Assembly: GCA_001247695.2 (NCBI GenBank)
Contig: LGRX02034703.1
Span: 46,549 to 110,548 of the forward strand
Source of the DNA: Cymbomonas tetramitiformis
Lineage: Eukaryota > Chlorophyta > Pyramimonadophyceae > Pyramimonadales > Pyramimonadaceae
Reading direction: 5' to 3'
DNA length: 64,000 nucleotides
In this document: positions 1 through 10,025 of the stretch, one piece after another
How the letters are laid out: every line of letters starts with the position of its first letter
Numbering within the stretch: position 1 is the stretch's first letter
Translations under genes and position numbers: made by a program
The notes under the pieces: model-generated
What the model was told of the DNA's origin: nothing
What the model saw: only the letters and a program-made list of their open reading frames with translations
Databases searched by the model: none

Positions 1-121
1 ATCTTGAAGGGGACGAGTATCATCATACATAGTGACAACACTTTGGTGGGACATCTTTATTGTATACATGTACTTCTCTTTTCTTTAAGTAGTTTCTATA
101 CATGGACAAAACGAAAAAAAT

Positions 122-322
122 CTATATTTGTAAGATTTTTTCTGCCTCCTTTTTCAGCCTATACTTTTCTCGTCTTTTGGCATTAATCTCATCCTTATGT
201 AGGGCGTAGAATGTCCTTGAAGACTTTTTGACAAGCTCTCTAATTTTATCTTTATGGGCGTTTCTATATCGTTTTTGAGCGAGTTTTGAGGCCTCGCTAC
301 GAGCCATTATTGATATATACAT
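122..322 (-). CDS. small lysine/arginine-rich hypothetical protein
   Basis: A 66-codon frame encodes a very basic, mostly helical peptide with repeated Lys/Arg/Tyr blocks such as KRYRNAHKDKIRE and KRREKYRLKKEAEK. Translation could start at position 322 or at the second Met (307). Short basic proteins of this style are common in large DNA viruses of protists, which is general knowledge of such genomes and not a homology result. A 55-bp inverted-repeat element (349-403) lies 26 bp upstream of the start. The same element type sits just upstream of the methyltransferase gene on the same strand, which suggests a shared promoter or other control site. No catalytic motif is visible. It may bind nucleic acid by charge, or be fortuitous in this AT-rich stretch. 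Confidence 0.45.
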   Translation of the reverse strand: MYISIMARSEASKLAQKRYRNAHKDKIRELVKKSSRTFYALHKDEINAKRREKYRLKKEAEKILQI

Positions 323-348
323 GCAATATAACCTTTAAGTCTTTTTAT

Positions 349-403
349 TTGTCATAAAGTGAGACTTAGAATTACTATATACATCAATTTCTAATTATGA
401 CAA
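349..403. repeat. 55-bp inverted-repeat element, copy 1
   Basis: It begins TTGTCATAAAGTGAGA and ends TCTAATTATGACAA, so the ends pair as an imperfect inverted repeat. Between them is a conserved AT-rich core with CTTAGAATTACTATATACA. It lies directly upstream of the small basic ORF. It may be a promoter or operator, a replication iteron or a tiny mobile repeat. Confidence 0.85.
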
Positions 404-660
404 GGTCTTTAAGTTGAAATCGCAAAAAATTGAGCCGGAGATTTTTAGCTCCGAAATGGTCAAAATTGAATGTTACGAAGTGATATAAGGTACACTAAAA
501 CCCTAAAATATCCTAAAACCTAATATGCAATCTCATTAAACCCTAAGCAGTCAAAAATTGCTCAAACATGATCGGAAAACTCGAAAAATGACCCCAAAAA
601 GGTCAAAATCGCAAAAAAAATTGAGCACGAGATTTTAAACCCTAAATGACCCATATGGGG

Positions 661-714
661 TTGTCATAAAGTGGGAATTAATATTACTATATACATCAAT
701 CTCACTTTATGACA
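661..714. repeat. 55-bp inverted-repeat element, copy 2
   Basis: Same family as 349-403. This copy has the best arms: TGTCATAAAGTGGGA pairs with TCTCACTTTATGACA over 15 positions with one mismatch. The core again contains TTACTATATACATC. Confidence 0.85.
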
Positions 715-855
715 CCCGCGAAAAATACTGCCTAAAAATGGGCGAAAACAGAGCCTTAAAACGTCAAAAACTGCAGTCTGCAGATAGCGAAATTTCTCTA
801 CCTTTTTTTCAGAGTCTGAAATCGTATGACAGTACGTACAGTAACTGTGTCATTT

Positions 856-903
856 GCCGGACCGATTGCCGGACCGATTGCCGGACCGATTGCCGGACCG
901 ATT
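856..903 (+). repeat. 12-bp tandem repeat, four copies
   Basis: GCCGGACCGATT is repeated four times without change. Because 12 is a multiple of three, it would encode a repeated tetrapeptide in the overlapping 62-codon frame (CRTD). Confidence 0.9.
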
Positions 904-1014
904 GCACGACCGTTCGGGGATTTTGAAAATACTTAGAAATTTCTTCTCGACGATTCACTTTCGTTGCTGCGTCTGTTTATACTACTGTAAAACTTAGCAA
1001 TATCACTGAGCAGT

Positions 1015-2349
1015 ATGGCTTCTAACAGAACTGAACATTTTGGAAAATTTTGTTTTGTTGTTAAACCTGGAACGAATCAACGTTGGCACTACACCAGGGA
1101 CTTCGGTCCGCCGCACCGTGTACGGAACGCTCCAAGCGGTGATGCGTTCTGTTGCCACTGGAGTGCTATCCCCGGATCGGACGAGTGGAGACAGTGTGAA
1201 GGAAAAGCTGGTTGTTCGGGTCAGCCCTTCTGCTCGTATGCACACTACAAGAAGACTATGCCCGTTATGTGCCCGAAGCACGCTCAGCCGGTGTACCAAG
1301 AGTTTTACGACTCGGATGACCAGAAAGTCTACAAAGACCTCACCGTCACGTTGGCGTCTATCACCTATGATGGTTTCGTTCAAAAGGCAAAGGCAGCTGT
1401 GATCAACAAGAAGAAGAGCAAGGCCCACGACAGTGCGAAGAAGTCCCGAGAGGAAACGCTGCGGATTGTAAAGATGGCTGACGAGGCGGAGAAGAAAGCC
1501 GCTGCTGAACGCATCAAGGTTGACGATACCCTCTACTTGACCCTCAACCAGTCCTCCTCCTCAACCGTCCCCCAGTATCAGCCCCTTTTATTATTGGAAG
1601 GAAACGCGGAGGACGTGGAAGAGGTCGGCGAGAAACTTGCTGGTGTGAAGTTTGACGACGCCGCGGGTAATTCGTCGGCAGAGGTGGAGGCACTCCGCGA
1701 CCAGTCCGCCGTTCAGCTGCAGCAGATTGCCGAGCTCGAGAAGGCGGTGAAGGTTTCTGAAACGAAGAAAGCGAAGTGGGAGAAGGCCTACAACGTTCAG
1801 AAGAGTGCTAACGTCAAGTTGACGAAGGAGCGGGACGCATTGAAATCCGAGTTGGGCGATATCACCGTCCAGAACGAGCAGCTCAAGGCAGCCGACGAGG
1901 AGAAGTCCGAGCGTATTCTGGCACTCGAGGAGAACGTGAAGACGTTGCAGGACGAGTTGGACTCCTACGAGACCGATTCGGATGACGACGGTGAAGACGA
2001 AGACGCTGACGACGACTCCGAGGACGCATCTGGTGCTGGCGGTGACGCTGCCGACGGCGACGCTGCGGACGGTACGGATGGTGAAGCGGGCGAGGGTGAA
2101 GGTGAGGAAGTGGGCTCGCAGGATTCGTCACGCTCAGGTGACACCGAGGAGTACGAAGGCTACCTTGGGCAGCCCGTCACGAGCCCGGTGCGTGCGGAAG
2201 AAGTCCCGCATGTCGCATCGACGGCGAAAACAGAGCCGGAGCCGAAACAGCGTACCCAGAAGGAGAAGGAGAAGTTGGTAGGTATTGCATACCACGGCGA
2301 GAAGAAGTCCCCAACTACCCGCTCCAAAGCAAAGAAGACTTCAAAGTAG
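1015..2349 (+). CDS. hypothetical protein with Cys/His-rich head, coiled coil, acidic and basic tail
   Basis: A 444-codon intact frame starts at an ATG. I do not recognise the family. The first 100 residues are rich in Cys, His and aromatics (FCCHW, CEGKAGCSG, FCSYAH, MCPKH) and could form a metal-binding domain. Residues about 125-165 are Lys/Glu-rich helix. Residues about 220-325 are a long heptad-like coiled coil (for example LEKAVKVSETKKAKWEKA). They are followed by a very acidic Asp/Glu/Gly/Ala block (about 325-370) and a basic C-terminus ending in KKTSK. The order of globular head, coiled coil, acidic linker and basic tail would suit a structural or nucleic-acid-associated protein, but that is inference. 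Its codons are more GC-rich than the flanking DNA, which supports real coding. It sits within the segment that holds the viral-looking methyltransferase. Confidence 0.7.
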   Translation: MASNRTEHFGKFCFVVKPGTNQRWHYTRDFGPPHRVRNAPSGDAFCCHWSAIPGSDEWRQCEGKAGCSGQPFCSYAHYKKTMPVMCPKHAQPVYQEFYDSDDQKVYKDLTVTLASITYDGFVQKAKAAVINKKKSKAHDSAKKSREETLRIVKMADEAEKKAAAERIKVDDTLYLTLNQSSSSTVPQYQPLLLLEGNAEDVEEVGEKLAGVKFDDAAGNSSAEVEALRDQSAVQLQQIAELEKAVKVSETKKAKWEKAYNVQKSANVKLTKERDALKSELGDITVQNEQLKAADEEKSERILALEENVKTLQDELDSYETDSDDDGEDEDADDDSEDASGAGGDAADGDAADGTDGEAGEGEGEEVGSQDSSRSGDTEEYEGYLGQPVTSPVRAEEVPHVASTAKTEPEPKQRTQKEKEKLVGIAYHGEKKSPTTRSKAKKTSK

Positions 2350-2862
2350 GTTCAATTATGCATGCACTTTTCGCATCAACACTTGCAATGGTGCAGTAGC
2401 GACGGTAGTTACGGCGTCATGCCGTCACAGTATATTTACATTTGTACAACATTCGCAGCTTATGGCTGCCTTTTCAGTATAGAATAGTAGGATATATGTA
2501 TGTATGTATGTGCCATAGTATATGAGGCACCTAAGACAATAGCTAATTGGTCATGCCGGGTGCAAACCCTAAATTCGCAACATGTGACTGCAGCCTGATT
2601 AGTGCCCAAACTTTATTAGTGGGTTAGTAATTCACGGATGACTTAACATTTTTGCTCAGAATAGTGCATATGAATGTTTCAGAAGGTTGCATAGTGTTTA
2701 AGTAGCATATTGGTTCATATAAGGTAGCATACAGGGTCAAAACCCTGATACCAGAACATTGCGAAACGTCACCAGAACTAATTTTATAGGTTCAATTGCA
2801 CGAATGCTTGAATATTATTGCTAATACTTAATGGTTCTTAATGTTATCGACAGTCTGGTATA
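2350..2862. other. AT-rich spacer
   Basis: No gene is seen. It includes a short TATG tandem run near 2490-2515. The two flanking genes converge on it, so it probably holds both 3' ends. Confidence 0.5.
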
Positions 2863-3573
2863 TCATATATTCAATAACTCCCGAGCCATATCATAATATT
2901 TCTTATCTAATTCAATTCCAATAAATCTGCGATTATCATTATTGCATACCTTACCGACCGTACCGATGCCCATGAATGGATCTAATACTTTATCATTCTC
3001 ATTTGAATAAGTTTTAACGATCCACTCTAATATACCATATGGCTTCGCCGTCGGGTGTTTGCTTTTGTGATTACCGTTCGCAATAGTTATCACTGATTTC
3101 GGAAATCGTTTCCCGTCCGATATTGTGTTAATTCTCGGACTGTTTCCAGTGTACAGCTCAGTGCGTCTGCCCGGGACACGTGTGTACGGTTTACCGTCAG
3201 TCATCTGTGGATTATAAGTAGGTAACTTATCATAGAATACATACAGCATCTCGTGACTGCGTAGTGGCATCTGATTGCAATGATAAAATCCAGAACTGAC
3301 CGTTTTCTGCCACACGATATCATATCTAAACATGTTCTCATTGCTGGATATTAACTTATGTCCGAACCGAGTCGTACAAAAGAATACATATGCCGTTCGG
3401 GGTTTGCCGATACGTTTCAATTGTTTCCATAATTTATCTAAATCAATAATCTGATTATCAAATTTACAAGCAGTTTGATTATAAGGCAAATCTAAAATAA
3501 TTAAATCAATTGAGTTACTATCAATGTTCGGTAAAATGTCAAAACAATCTGCGTGGAATGTCTGGGTCGCCAT
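2863..3573 (-). CDS. beta-class DNA adenine-N6 or cytosine-N4 methyltransferase
   Basis: It transfers a methyl group from S-adenosylmethionine to a DNA base. The catalytic motif IV is DLPYN, a DPPY variant, near residue 25 of the chosen start. The cofactor motif LDPFMGIGTVG lies near the C-terminus. The order IV then I, plus the intervening HPTAKP, is characteristic of the N6/N4 methylase family (PF01555-like). The frame is open from 3612, but that ATG lies inside the 55-bp inverted repeat. I prefer the internal Met at 3573, after which the conserved FHADCFDILPNI begins. The protein is then about 236 residues, a normal length, with both motifs intact. Such enzymes are typical of bacteria, phages and large DNA viruses and uncommon in eukaryotic nuclear genes. 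Viral or bacterial ancestry is therefore likely. No partner restriction enzyme is visible. Confidence 0.9.
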   Translation of the reverse strand: MATQTFHADCFDILPNIDSNSIDLIILDLPYNQTACKFDNQIIDLDKLWKQLKRIGKPRTAYVFFCTTRFGHKLISSNENMFRYDIVWQKTVSSGFYHCNQMPLRSHEMLYVFYDKLPTYNPQMTDGKPYTRVPGRRTELYTGNSPRINTISDGKRFPKSVITIANGNHKSKHPTAKPYGILEWIVKTYSNENDKVLDPFMGIGTVGKVCNNDNRRFIGIELDKKYYDMARELLNI

Positions 3574-3605
3574 TAAGATATCGGAAGAGAAAAAGGAATC
3601 AAGTT

Positions 3606-3660
3606 TTGTCATAAAGAGAAACTTAAAATTACTATATACACCATTCTCAGTTTATGACAA
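3606..3660. repeat. 55-bp inverted-repeat element, copy 3
   Basis: TTGTCATAAAGAGAAAC at one end and CAGTTTATGACAA at the other, with core TTACTATATACACC. It lies 33 bp upstream of the preferred methyltransferase start, in the position expected for its promoter. Confidence 0.85.
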
Positions 3661-3750
3661 GGATTGCGATCGCAAAAAAAGCATGAAACGCCCGATATTT
3701 TAGGTAACCATTGCCTCACTTTTTCAATAAATCACACTGCAGCCGGTGCG

Positions 3751-3804
3751 TGTCAGAAAGTGAAACTTAGATTTACTATATAGATCAATTTCTAATAATG
3801 ACAA
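3751..3804. repeat. 55-bp inverted-repeat element, copy 4
   Basis: Same layout with one changed arm base (TGTCAGAAAGTG). The core is CTTAGATTTACTATATAG. The right arm ends AATGACAA. Confidence 0.8.
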
Positions 3805-3911
3805 GCATGGCAACCCGTAATCTCATCAGCTCCGATCAGCTCCGATCACAGCGATCACAGATCTGGCTCAAATCGCACTGTGAGGGAAAATCACAGTACA
3901 CAAATTCATAG

Positions 3912-3966
3912 TTGTCATAAATAGAAACTTAGATTTACTATAATACTACTTCTCTAATTATGACAA
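3912..3966. repeat. 55-bp inverted-repeat element, copy 5
   Basis: TTGTCATAAATAGAAAC ... TAATTATGACAA, with core CTTAGATTTACTATAATAC. It is followed within 25 bp by AAATCGCAAAATTTCCAGA, a motif that also follows copy 6 in altered form. Confidence 0.85.
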
Positions 3967-4012
3967 ACTATATTTCCAAATCGCAAAATTTCCAGATGTG
4001 TACCACCGGACT

Positions 4013-4067
4013 GTGTCACAAACAGAAACTTGTATTTACTATAATGATGATTCTCAGTTAATGACAA
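4013..4067. repeat. 55-bp inverted-repeat element, copy 6
   Basis: TGTCACAAACAGAAACTTG ... TTAATGACAA. It is followed by AAGATCGCAGATTTTCCAGA, similar to the sequence after copy 5. Confidence 0.8.
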
Positions 4068-4172
4068 GCCGTGTTTCAAGATCGCAGATTTTCCAGAAAT
4101 GTACATAAGTTCACAAACCAGGGTAAAATCGCAAAATTCCAGAAATCTACATAAGTTCACATAAGTTCACAG

Positions 4173-4227
4173 TTGTCACAAAGTGAAACTTACATTTACT
4201 ATAACATTGATTCTCAGTTTATGACAA
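4173..4227. repeat. 55-bp inverted-repeat element, copy 7
   Basis: TTGTCACAAAGTGAAAC ... CAGTTTATGACAA. Last of five copies clustered between 3606 and 4227, spaced about 100-160 bp apart. Confidence 0.85.
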
Positions 4228-5161
4228 CACACAATCATTCAATTGATAACTGATTTGCGAGCTGGGAAGCGAGCAATGCAAGGCGGGCATGGGATGCAGG
4301 TACGGCGGTAATAACAAGGATCACGGTGTCGGCTTATGCAGATCTGCCATAGATAACCGTAGGTGCTCACTACATGGGAAGCGTTCCGAAATACTGGTAA
4401 ATCCTGGCAAAATACAGAAGGTACTTAAGGAATACAGTTGTATTTAATAAGGATACTCCCCCTCTACACGCTTCCCATGTAGTTCTGGATGCAGTACTGC
4501 ACTCCCTGGGTGCTGCGACGGTGGTTCACCGGCCGCCTGACCCACTGGAGAGCGGTGCTGCAAGCTACTACCGTGGACATTGTGGTGACGGTGCCCCTCT
4601 GAACTTTGACCCCGAGTAGTTTTCCTTCTGGCTCTGGCAGTACACCACTCTGGTGGTGTGCTGAAATGTACTTTGACCTCAGCGTGGTCTTCAATTTGGT
4701 TTATGCTTTGCTTTGACAACTACAATCTTCAATCTGGTTTGCTTACACAGTGCCTTTCAGTTGTTTAGCGGGAGCTCCTTACCCGTAGGTTTCTGCACTT
4801 GTGCTAGCTAGAGGGTTTCAATTTGTGTATCAGAATAGCACAGTTGGATTAGCAGTTAGGTTTGTCACCCTAGCTCCTACCCTAACTTATCTTAACTTCT
4901 CTGACTTACCTGTCAGTCACCACCCACAGTGCTGGGGTGGTGTGCTGAAATCTGTATAGGCAGCCCTGACCGGGAGTCCCGGTGCAGGCCCCTATGACAG
5001 ATTCCTAGGTAGCCAACACTGGACCGTGACTGATCCGTAAGCCTGTGCTGTGACACACCGAGTGTCACAGGTAGCTAGACTCGAGACCGTTCCGACTCCG
5101 TGACCGTTCCGGGTATATCTAGCTTAGGGTTTATTTCTTATAAGAGTTTATCTATATTGGT
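4228..5161. other. non-coding stretch between virus-like segment and retroelement
   Basis: No gene is seen. CTACATGGGAAGCG (about 4372) and its complement CGCTTCCCATGTAG (about 4470) form a small inverted repeat. GGTGGTGTGCTGAAAT occurs twice, near 4650 and 4937, a possible remnant of repeated terminal sequence of the retroelement that follows. Confidence 0.4.
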
Positions 5162-6189
5162 TCACTGACTGTCTGATATCTTGAACCGGGATATTCCAGT
5201 ACCTGGTGCACCACCAAAAGTCGTGTCTGCACCACTAGAAGACAGCGCGGCAGCCTGGAAAGCTGCAATTACCCGAGCCCGCACCACCGGGCTGAGGGTG
5301 TCGATGCCGCTGTAGATGCACGTATGGCCGTAGCACACCACCGGCTCACGTGCAACCGCCGAGCCGCCTCCACCGTGCACGGCTGCTGCAACTCCTGCTA
5401 CGCCGCAGCACATTAAAGTGCACGCAAGGAGCACAACCGGCATGTGAGGGCCAAGTCCCCATGGTGGCACAGTATCTCCCGACTCTGCTCAACCGCATCA
5501 CCCGACAGAGTTCCCATGCAGTGAGCACCCATCTCAATGGTGCGAGGCCCCGCCGGCGGAGGGACCTCCTCAATCCCACCTGTAAACTCGTCAGAGGGCG
5601 CCGAATAGGTGAAGTTTGGCGCGTCATTAGCCGTAGTCGCGGCCACCACCGCAGACAACGGCGGGGCAAACGATGCCTGCATCATGCTCACTCCCGTGGC
5701 CGCTGCCACCTCACTCCGCTGCTGCTGCTGCTCGGTCTCCACGTCCATGCCCTCGCCGTCGGAGTCCTCGGAGTCACCCGTCGCAAAGCCGTAGGCGGAG
5801 ATGTCCACGCCCCCGGCCGATGCGCCGTCGTTCAGCACGGCTGGCGCGCCGTACTGTGTACACGCCGCGGAGAATGCAGTTGGCCTATTGTCGGCCACGG
5901 ACTGAAATACCTGGCAAAGTGCTAAGGTGTGTAGCACCTCCCGTGTACAGTCCGCGACCGGCTGGCAGTACGCCGCCGTCGTCCCCGCCGCATGCTTCTT
6001 TCCGCCAAGCGGGCAATCGTCCCACGAGTGGAACTTGTGCCCATCGCCCGCCGTGGGACAGCGAGGGCACTGCGGGATGGCCTTTTTAAGGCGAGTGTCG
6101 AATCCCACCTGTGGGTCAGGGCGAGACCCGCAACGCGGTAGCCGGAAAGACCCTTTCGTGCCTATTCTACGAAAGGTGGGTTTACACAC
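5162..6189 (-). pseudogene. frames with CxxC/His cluster and hydrophobic segment
   Basis: Two overlapping minus frames, 5413-6189 (258 codons, no ATG at its start) and 5162-5470 (102 codons), look like one product split by a frameshift near 5440. The first carries CPRCPTAGDGHKFHSWDDC, a possible zinc-binding cluster (CxxC-x7-HxxxxxC) reminiscent of a divergent Gag knuckle. A Ser/Asp/Glu-rich acidic part and a QQQQ run follow. The second frame has a hydrophobic segment (MPVVLLACTLMCCGVAGVAA) that could be membrane-spanning. No enzyme motif is recognised. It belongs to the decayed retroelement, and I infer no function. Confidence 0.4.
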
Positions 6190-6239
6190 CGTAAGGACCC
6201 CTTACGGTGGGTTACCCAACCCTAAGTAATCCGATTATT

Positions 6240-6766
6240 TCAGCCCCTAAACTGACCCCCTGGTCATATTCATGGTGGCAGGATGACTTTAGACACTCCC
6301 AAGAGGCATCCGCGAAGAAATATATCGGATGTATCTGGGTTTGTTAACCTGAAAACACAAACCCAAACCGGCAAACCAATTATCGCATATAAATCGTATC
6401 ATATAGCGTAATAAACCGTCATACCACCCTCACTTCGCGTGACATTTTGAGGGTCAAGATGGCCTCGAATGAAAATTTTGACAAGACACCGCAGAAAGAG
6501 CAGCTCGAGAACTTCCTTGACAACATAGGTCTCCAAAATTCCAAAGGGCTATCGAGGAAGGCCACATATCTACCAATATACAAAATTGTGTGGTAACCCA
6601 CCGTAAGCATATATGATCGGAACCCGCTACACCTCCCCACTTCGCGAGCGCATTACACACATGAGGCACATCGCATCCATCCATAGTATGTTCCTCAGCT
6701 TTCATTCAACTCATAAACTGTCTGAAAATCGATAGGTTTGACACCGTAGACCTCATAACGCCACCA
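6240..6766. other. AT-richer gap inside the retroelement remnant
   Basis: No gene is seen. Words like CTTACGGTGGGTT and complements occur at about 6200, 6598 and 6787, so a short dispersed or inverted repeat brackets this gap. It may be a small insertion or a deletion scar. Confidence 0.35.
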
Positions 6767-8491
6767 CTAGAGGCCGCCGATTCCTCTTACGGCGGGTAAA
6801 CCCACCGTAAGATTAGTAGAATAGGCATTTCGCGTCCGTTTGGGCAGCAAAGAAGCCGCACCTCCTTGACGTTGGGACTTCACGAAGTTCTCGATCCTCT
6901 CAATTTTGGCGAAGAGCTTGAGGATGAGGTCGTCACCTGGAGGCACCACCGCCGAAGCCGCGGTCCCGGCAGTGCCCCCCTGCTCCGCCTGCGACGAACT
7001 CCACGACACGTAGACCGACGCCACCAAATCGGACAAATCCGCAAGCGACACATGTTACAAGTCCACAAGGCGAGGGTAACGCACACGGATGGCAGCGTAG
7101 AAGTTAGGGTCCAGTGACTCCCACAGCTGCTGCTTGCGCGTCGTGGCCGTGCGAGTCCAGTCCGCAGCTGGATTCTCACGCACGAGCCGTTGTTCCTTGG
7201 CCAAAATGGGCCTTGGGTCAACATTCGCGGGGTACGTTAGGGAAGAATGCTCCGCCTGCAGCTTCTGACGAACTGCAGGCGGTACGCACCCTTTAATGAG
7301 GTCCACCTCGTCGTCATAATCATTCTCCGTTAGTAGGTGACTGAGCATGTCTTCTTCCTCAGTGTCTTTCTGCATGGGATGAGTGTCCAGTGCGTGAATT
7401 TCCTCTGGGTCCCAGTTTTGGCCAGCTGCTGGGTCATGCTGTCCTCGACCTCACCAGCGTCCGGCGCCGCCGGGTCTGCACCCCGCTGTTGGCCTCCGTC
7501 TGTAGCCATTTGCTGGGTCAAATTCTCCTCCAGGTGCTCCGGAGACTCGTTCACTGGTCCACCCTCCACTACTTCGTCAGGAGTCACGGCATCAGGCGGT
7601 GTAATCTCAATCGGCTGCTGCTCCGGCTGCTCACCAAAGAGGTCCGCCCTCATCTCTGCAGGAGTCACCGCCGACTGCCTTTCACGGTACTGGTGCACTC
7701 TGTACAAGCTGCACCATGCATCCGGCATCCCGCCGGGGATGTCCCCCCCTGTCTGTGCTAGGAATGGTCCCCGTGGCCGAAACAGAAGCCGCGGGCACTC
7801 CCACGGAGTTTCCACCAGCATCCCCCGTAGCCCAAGGGTAGGGGGGCGAGTCCATGACGGCCAGTGATTCCTCCGCCGGCATCCCACGCTGTCGGCCGCG
7901 CCAGCGCAGAAGGCCCTCCGCCTCCCACGCGCGGTGCCCTATCGGGGCATTCTGCTCCAAGGCCTCAGCCTGCTCCGCTGGAGTCATCTCGTCCCACGCA
8001 AGGCATAGATCGTGGGCCCGTGTCTCCGCCAGGTCCAGTGCACGGACCTGCGGGGAGTCGTTGCACATCCCACGTGACCTCGGAGGGCCCAGCAACAGTG
8101 CCGACACGTGCTCGACCATGCGCTGCTGCTGCGTCGGCAGTGGCAGCGTGCCCAACGGAGTGTGGTGGGCCGGGGCTTGCTTCTGCAGGTCCATCAGGTC
8201 CACCTCATTCCTGACGTTATCCAGCTCGCTCCGTCTCTTGTACCTCCGAGCTGGCGCGGCAGACGACCTCATACCACGACCTTGTTGCATCCGTTCCAGT
8301 GCAGTACGGATCCCCGTCGTCGACTTGCGCTTCAGGCTTTTGCGTAGTCGCATCATCAACACTTCCATGGAAAGCGCCCCCGTTGGCCGCCTGAAGTGCC
8401 AAGCATTCAGACGGCCAGACACTGCGGCCAAACAGGGCCTGTAGATACCCTCGTAGGCCCAGGGTTCTAGCACGGAGTAGCGCTTGGGCAT
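6767..8491 (-). pseudogene. unidentified frames downstream of Gag
   Basis: Four overlapping minus frames (7682-8491, 7330-7887, 7055-7375 and 6767-7051) can be chained by frameshifts. The first starts at an ATG (MPKRYSVLEPWAYEG) and is rich in Arg and Gln. The second is acidic and Pro/Gln-rich. The third has an acidic start and a basic helical end (LWESLDPNFYAAIRVRYP). The last contains LILKLFAKIERIENFVKS, a plausible short coiled coil. I recognise no domain. The position after Gag would suit an accessory or degenerate polyprotein region, but the usual Pol motifs are absent. Confidence 0.35.
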
Positions 8492-8608
8492 GGGGTCGTC
8501 GATGATGGGGGTTGCCCCCGCCGCTGCGGGAGCCGGTTGAGGGGTCTCGGCAAGAGAGCGACGCCCAGTGTCACTTTCTGGCCCCTCAGCCGAAAGGGTC
8601 CTTAGACC

Positions 8609-9956
8609 CTATTGCCGATCCGAGTCGGCCGGCAGCTCGCTGGCCGCCGGGGACGCCCGCTGCGCCTCAATGATGCCCTCCACCAGATCTGTACAACCAG
8701 TGAGAGCCGTCAACTCTAGAACAGCGTTGACGTCTGCGGCTGCAAGGGCCTCCACTTCCCCCCGCAGCTCCACCGGTGCCCACGAGATGTCCTCATCGTG
8801 TGCCATGGCGAAGAACATAGCGGCCACCTGCCACCTGTCTCGAGACAACCTCTTAGGAGCGTTCGCCTTCCACGCAGCCAGCTTGGCCGCGTCCTTGCAA
8901 TCCCGCACCAGATGTCCACGCCTTCCACACGCGTAGCACTCCCGTGTCTCTGGAGCCGGGAGGCCAGGTGGAGCACCAGGAGGGGGCAGTCCAGGTGGAG
9001 GAGGAGGTGTGGATGTCGCGGCCAGCTCGAGCTCAGACTCCGTCAGTGCATTTAGGGTACGCCCTCGACGTTGCTGCCAGAAAGGTGCAGAAGGTGCTGG
9101 GGCTCTTCTGCTGGATGCGTCTGCCGCCTTGGATGCCTTGCTCGCCTCGAGGTCACTGGCGAACTCGAGCACCTTGAGAACAGCCGAGGTAACGCCTCGG
9201 CTGTGCCCTTCAGCACGTGCCCGATTCTCCCACTCCCCTGGATTATTGAGATCCAGGTTCACCCTCCTCATTTCCAGCCCCACCTTGCTGTGGTGCACCA
9301 AACCCCGCCAGAAGTGGTGGCCGAAATCCTCGTCGGAGACGGGCACACAGCCAGACACTACCTTGGCCAGGAAGTTTATTTACGGTGCGCTGCCGCGCAG
9401 ACAGTCGCGAGTGGTAAGCGTTGGCCGTCTCCTTGCTCGATTGTCTTCGAGTGAGTCCGTCACGCAGCTTCTGCAGCTTCTCAATAGCCAGCAGGCTGAG
9501 GGCCAGGTCTCCGAAGAATATGTCAGCGTCGGCGTACCGCTGTATCCACCCCGCTGACGTGCCGACACCTCCCGCGGCCTTCTCCACAAACTCCCGCTGC
9601 TCACCTCGCAAGCACTCCTCCGCCACAATCCACATGATGTCAGGGACGGAGGCAATGTATCCCTCACCGGTGCAGCTAGCTTGGCGGCACGCCCTCATCA
9701 CCAGCTTGTTGTCCAGTAAGTTCTGGACCTTTCGAGAGAAGGCCTCCAGCTGGTTGACCTTGTCGTCTTCGGACAGATCACCTTCTGAAGGGAACTTCGG
9801 CAGCTTGTTCACGAGCTTCATTAGCGCGTCCTCCACCTTCTGCTCGCCTGAGGTCACGGCTGCTGGGCTCTCCCGCGGTGGACGATGAAGTAGCTGCAGG
9901 AGTAAAGGTCGCTGCGTTAGGTGAAAGGTGAGGTCGAGGATGATGACGTGGACCAA
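8609..9956 (-). pseudogene. Gag-like capsid region with CCHC zinc knuckle, frameshifted
   Basis: Two overlapping minus frames join near 9300. The upstream one (9243-9956) is an all-helical capsid-like stretch, with motifs such as VNQLEAFSRKVQNLLDNKL, a tryptophan in PDIMWIV, and ANAYHSRLSARQRTVNKL. The downstream one (8609-9358) continues with FGHHFWRGLVHHSKVGLEM, then a proline-rich linker. It ends in the classic knuckle CYACGRRGHLVRDC (C-x2-C-x4-H-x4-C), followed by a basic segment. This order matches Gag of LTR retrotransposons, where capsid packages the RNA and the knuckle binds it. Neither frame has an ATG at its edge and they need a shift to join, so this copy is probably dead. Confidence 0.7.
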
Positions 9957-10025
9957 GGTCAGTCGGAGCCGTCGCAGGCGCGGGGGTCGTCGGGTGGTGT
10001 ACAGAGGTGGGGGCTGCTGTCAGAG

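Larger units (their letters stand above)
404..1014. other. AT-rich intergenic region
   Basis: No convincing gene. It holds the second inverted-repeat element, a 12-bp tandem repeat, several CCCTAAA-like words and two copies of an ATCGCAAAAAA motif, each downstream of AT-rich sequence. A 62-codon frame at 738-926 owes much of its length to the tandem repeat. Confidence 0.5.

Noticed and set aside
480..660. CCCTAAA words as a telomeric tract
   Set aside because: Only scattered single units (about four in 180 bp, one more near 2565), never a tandem array, so there is no evidence for a chromosome end.
4640..4960. LTR related to the miniature element at 50.9 kb
   Set aside because: GGTGGTGTGCTG is shared, but similarity fades within about 20 bp, so a common LTR cannot be supported by eye.
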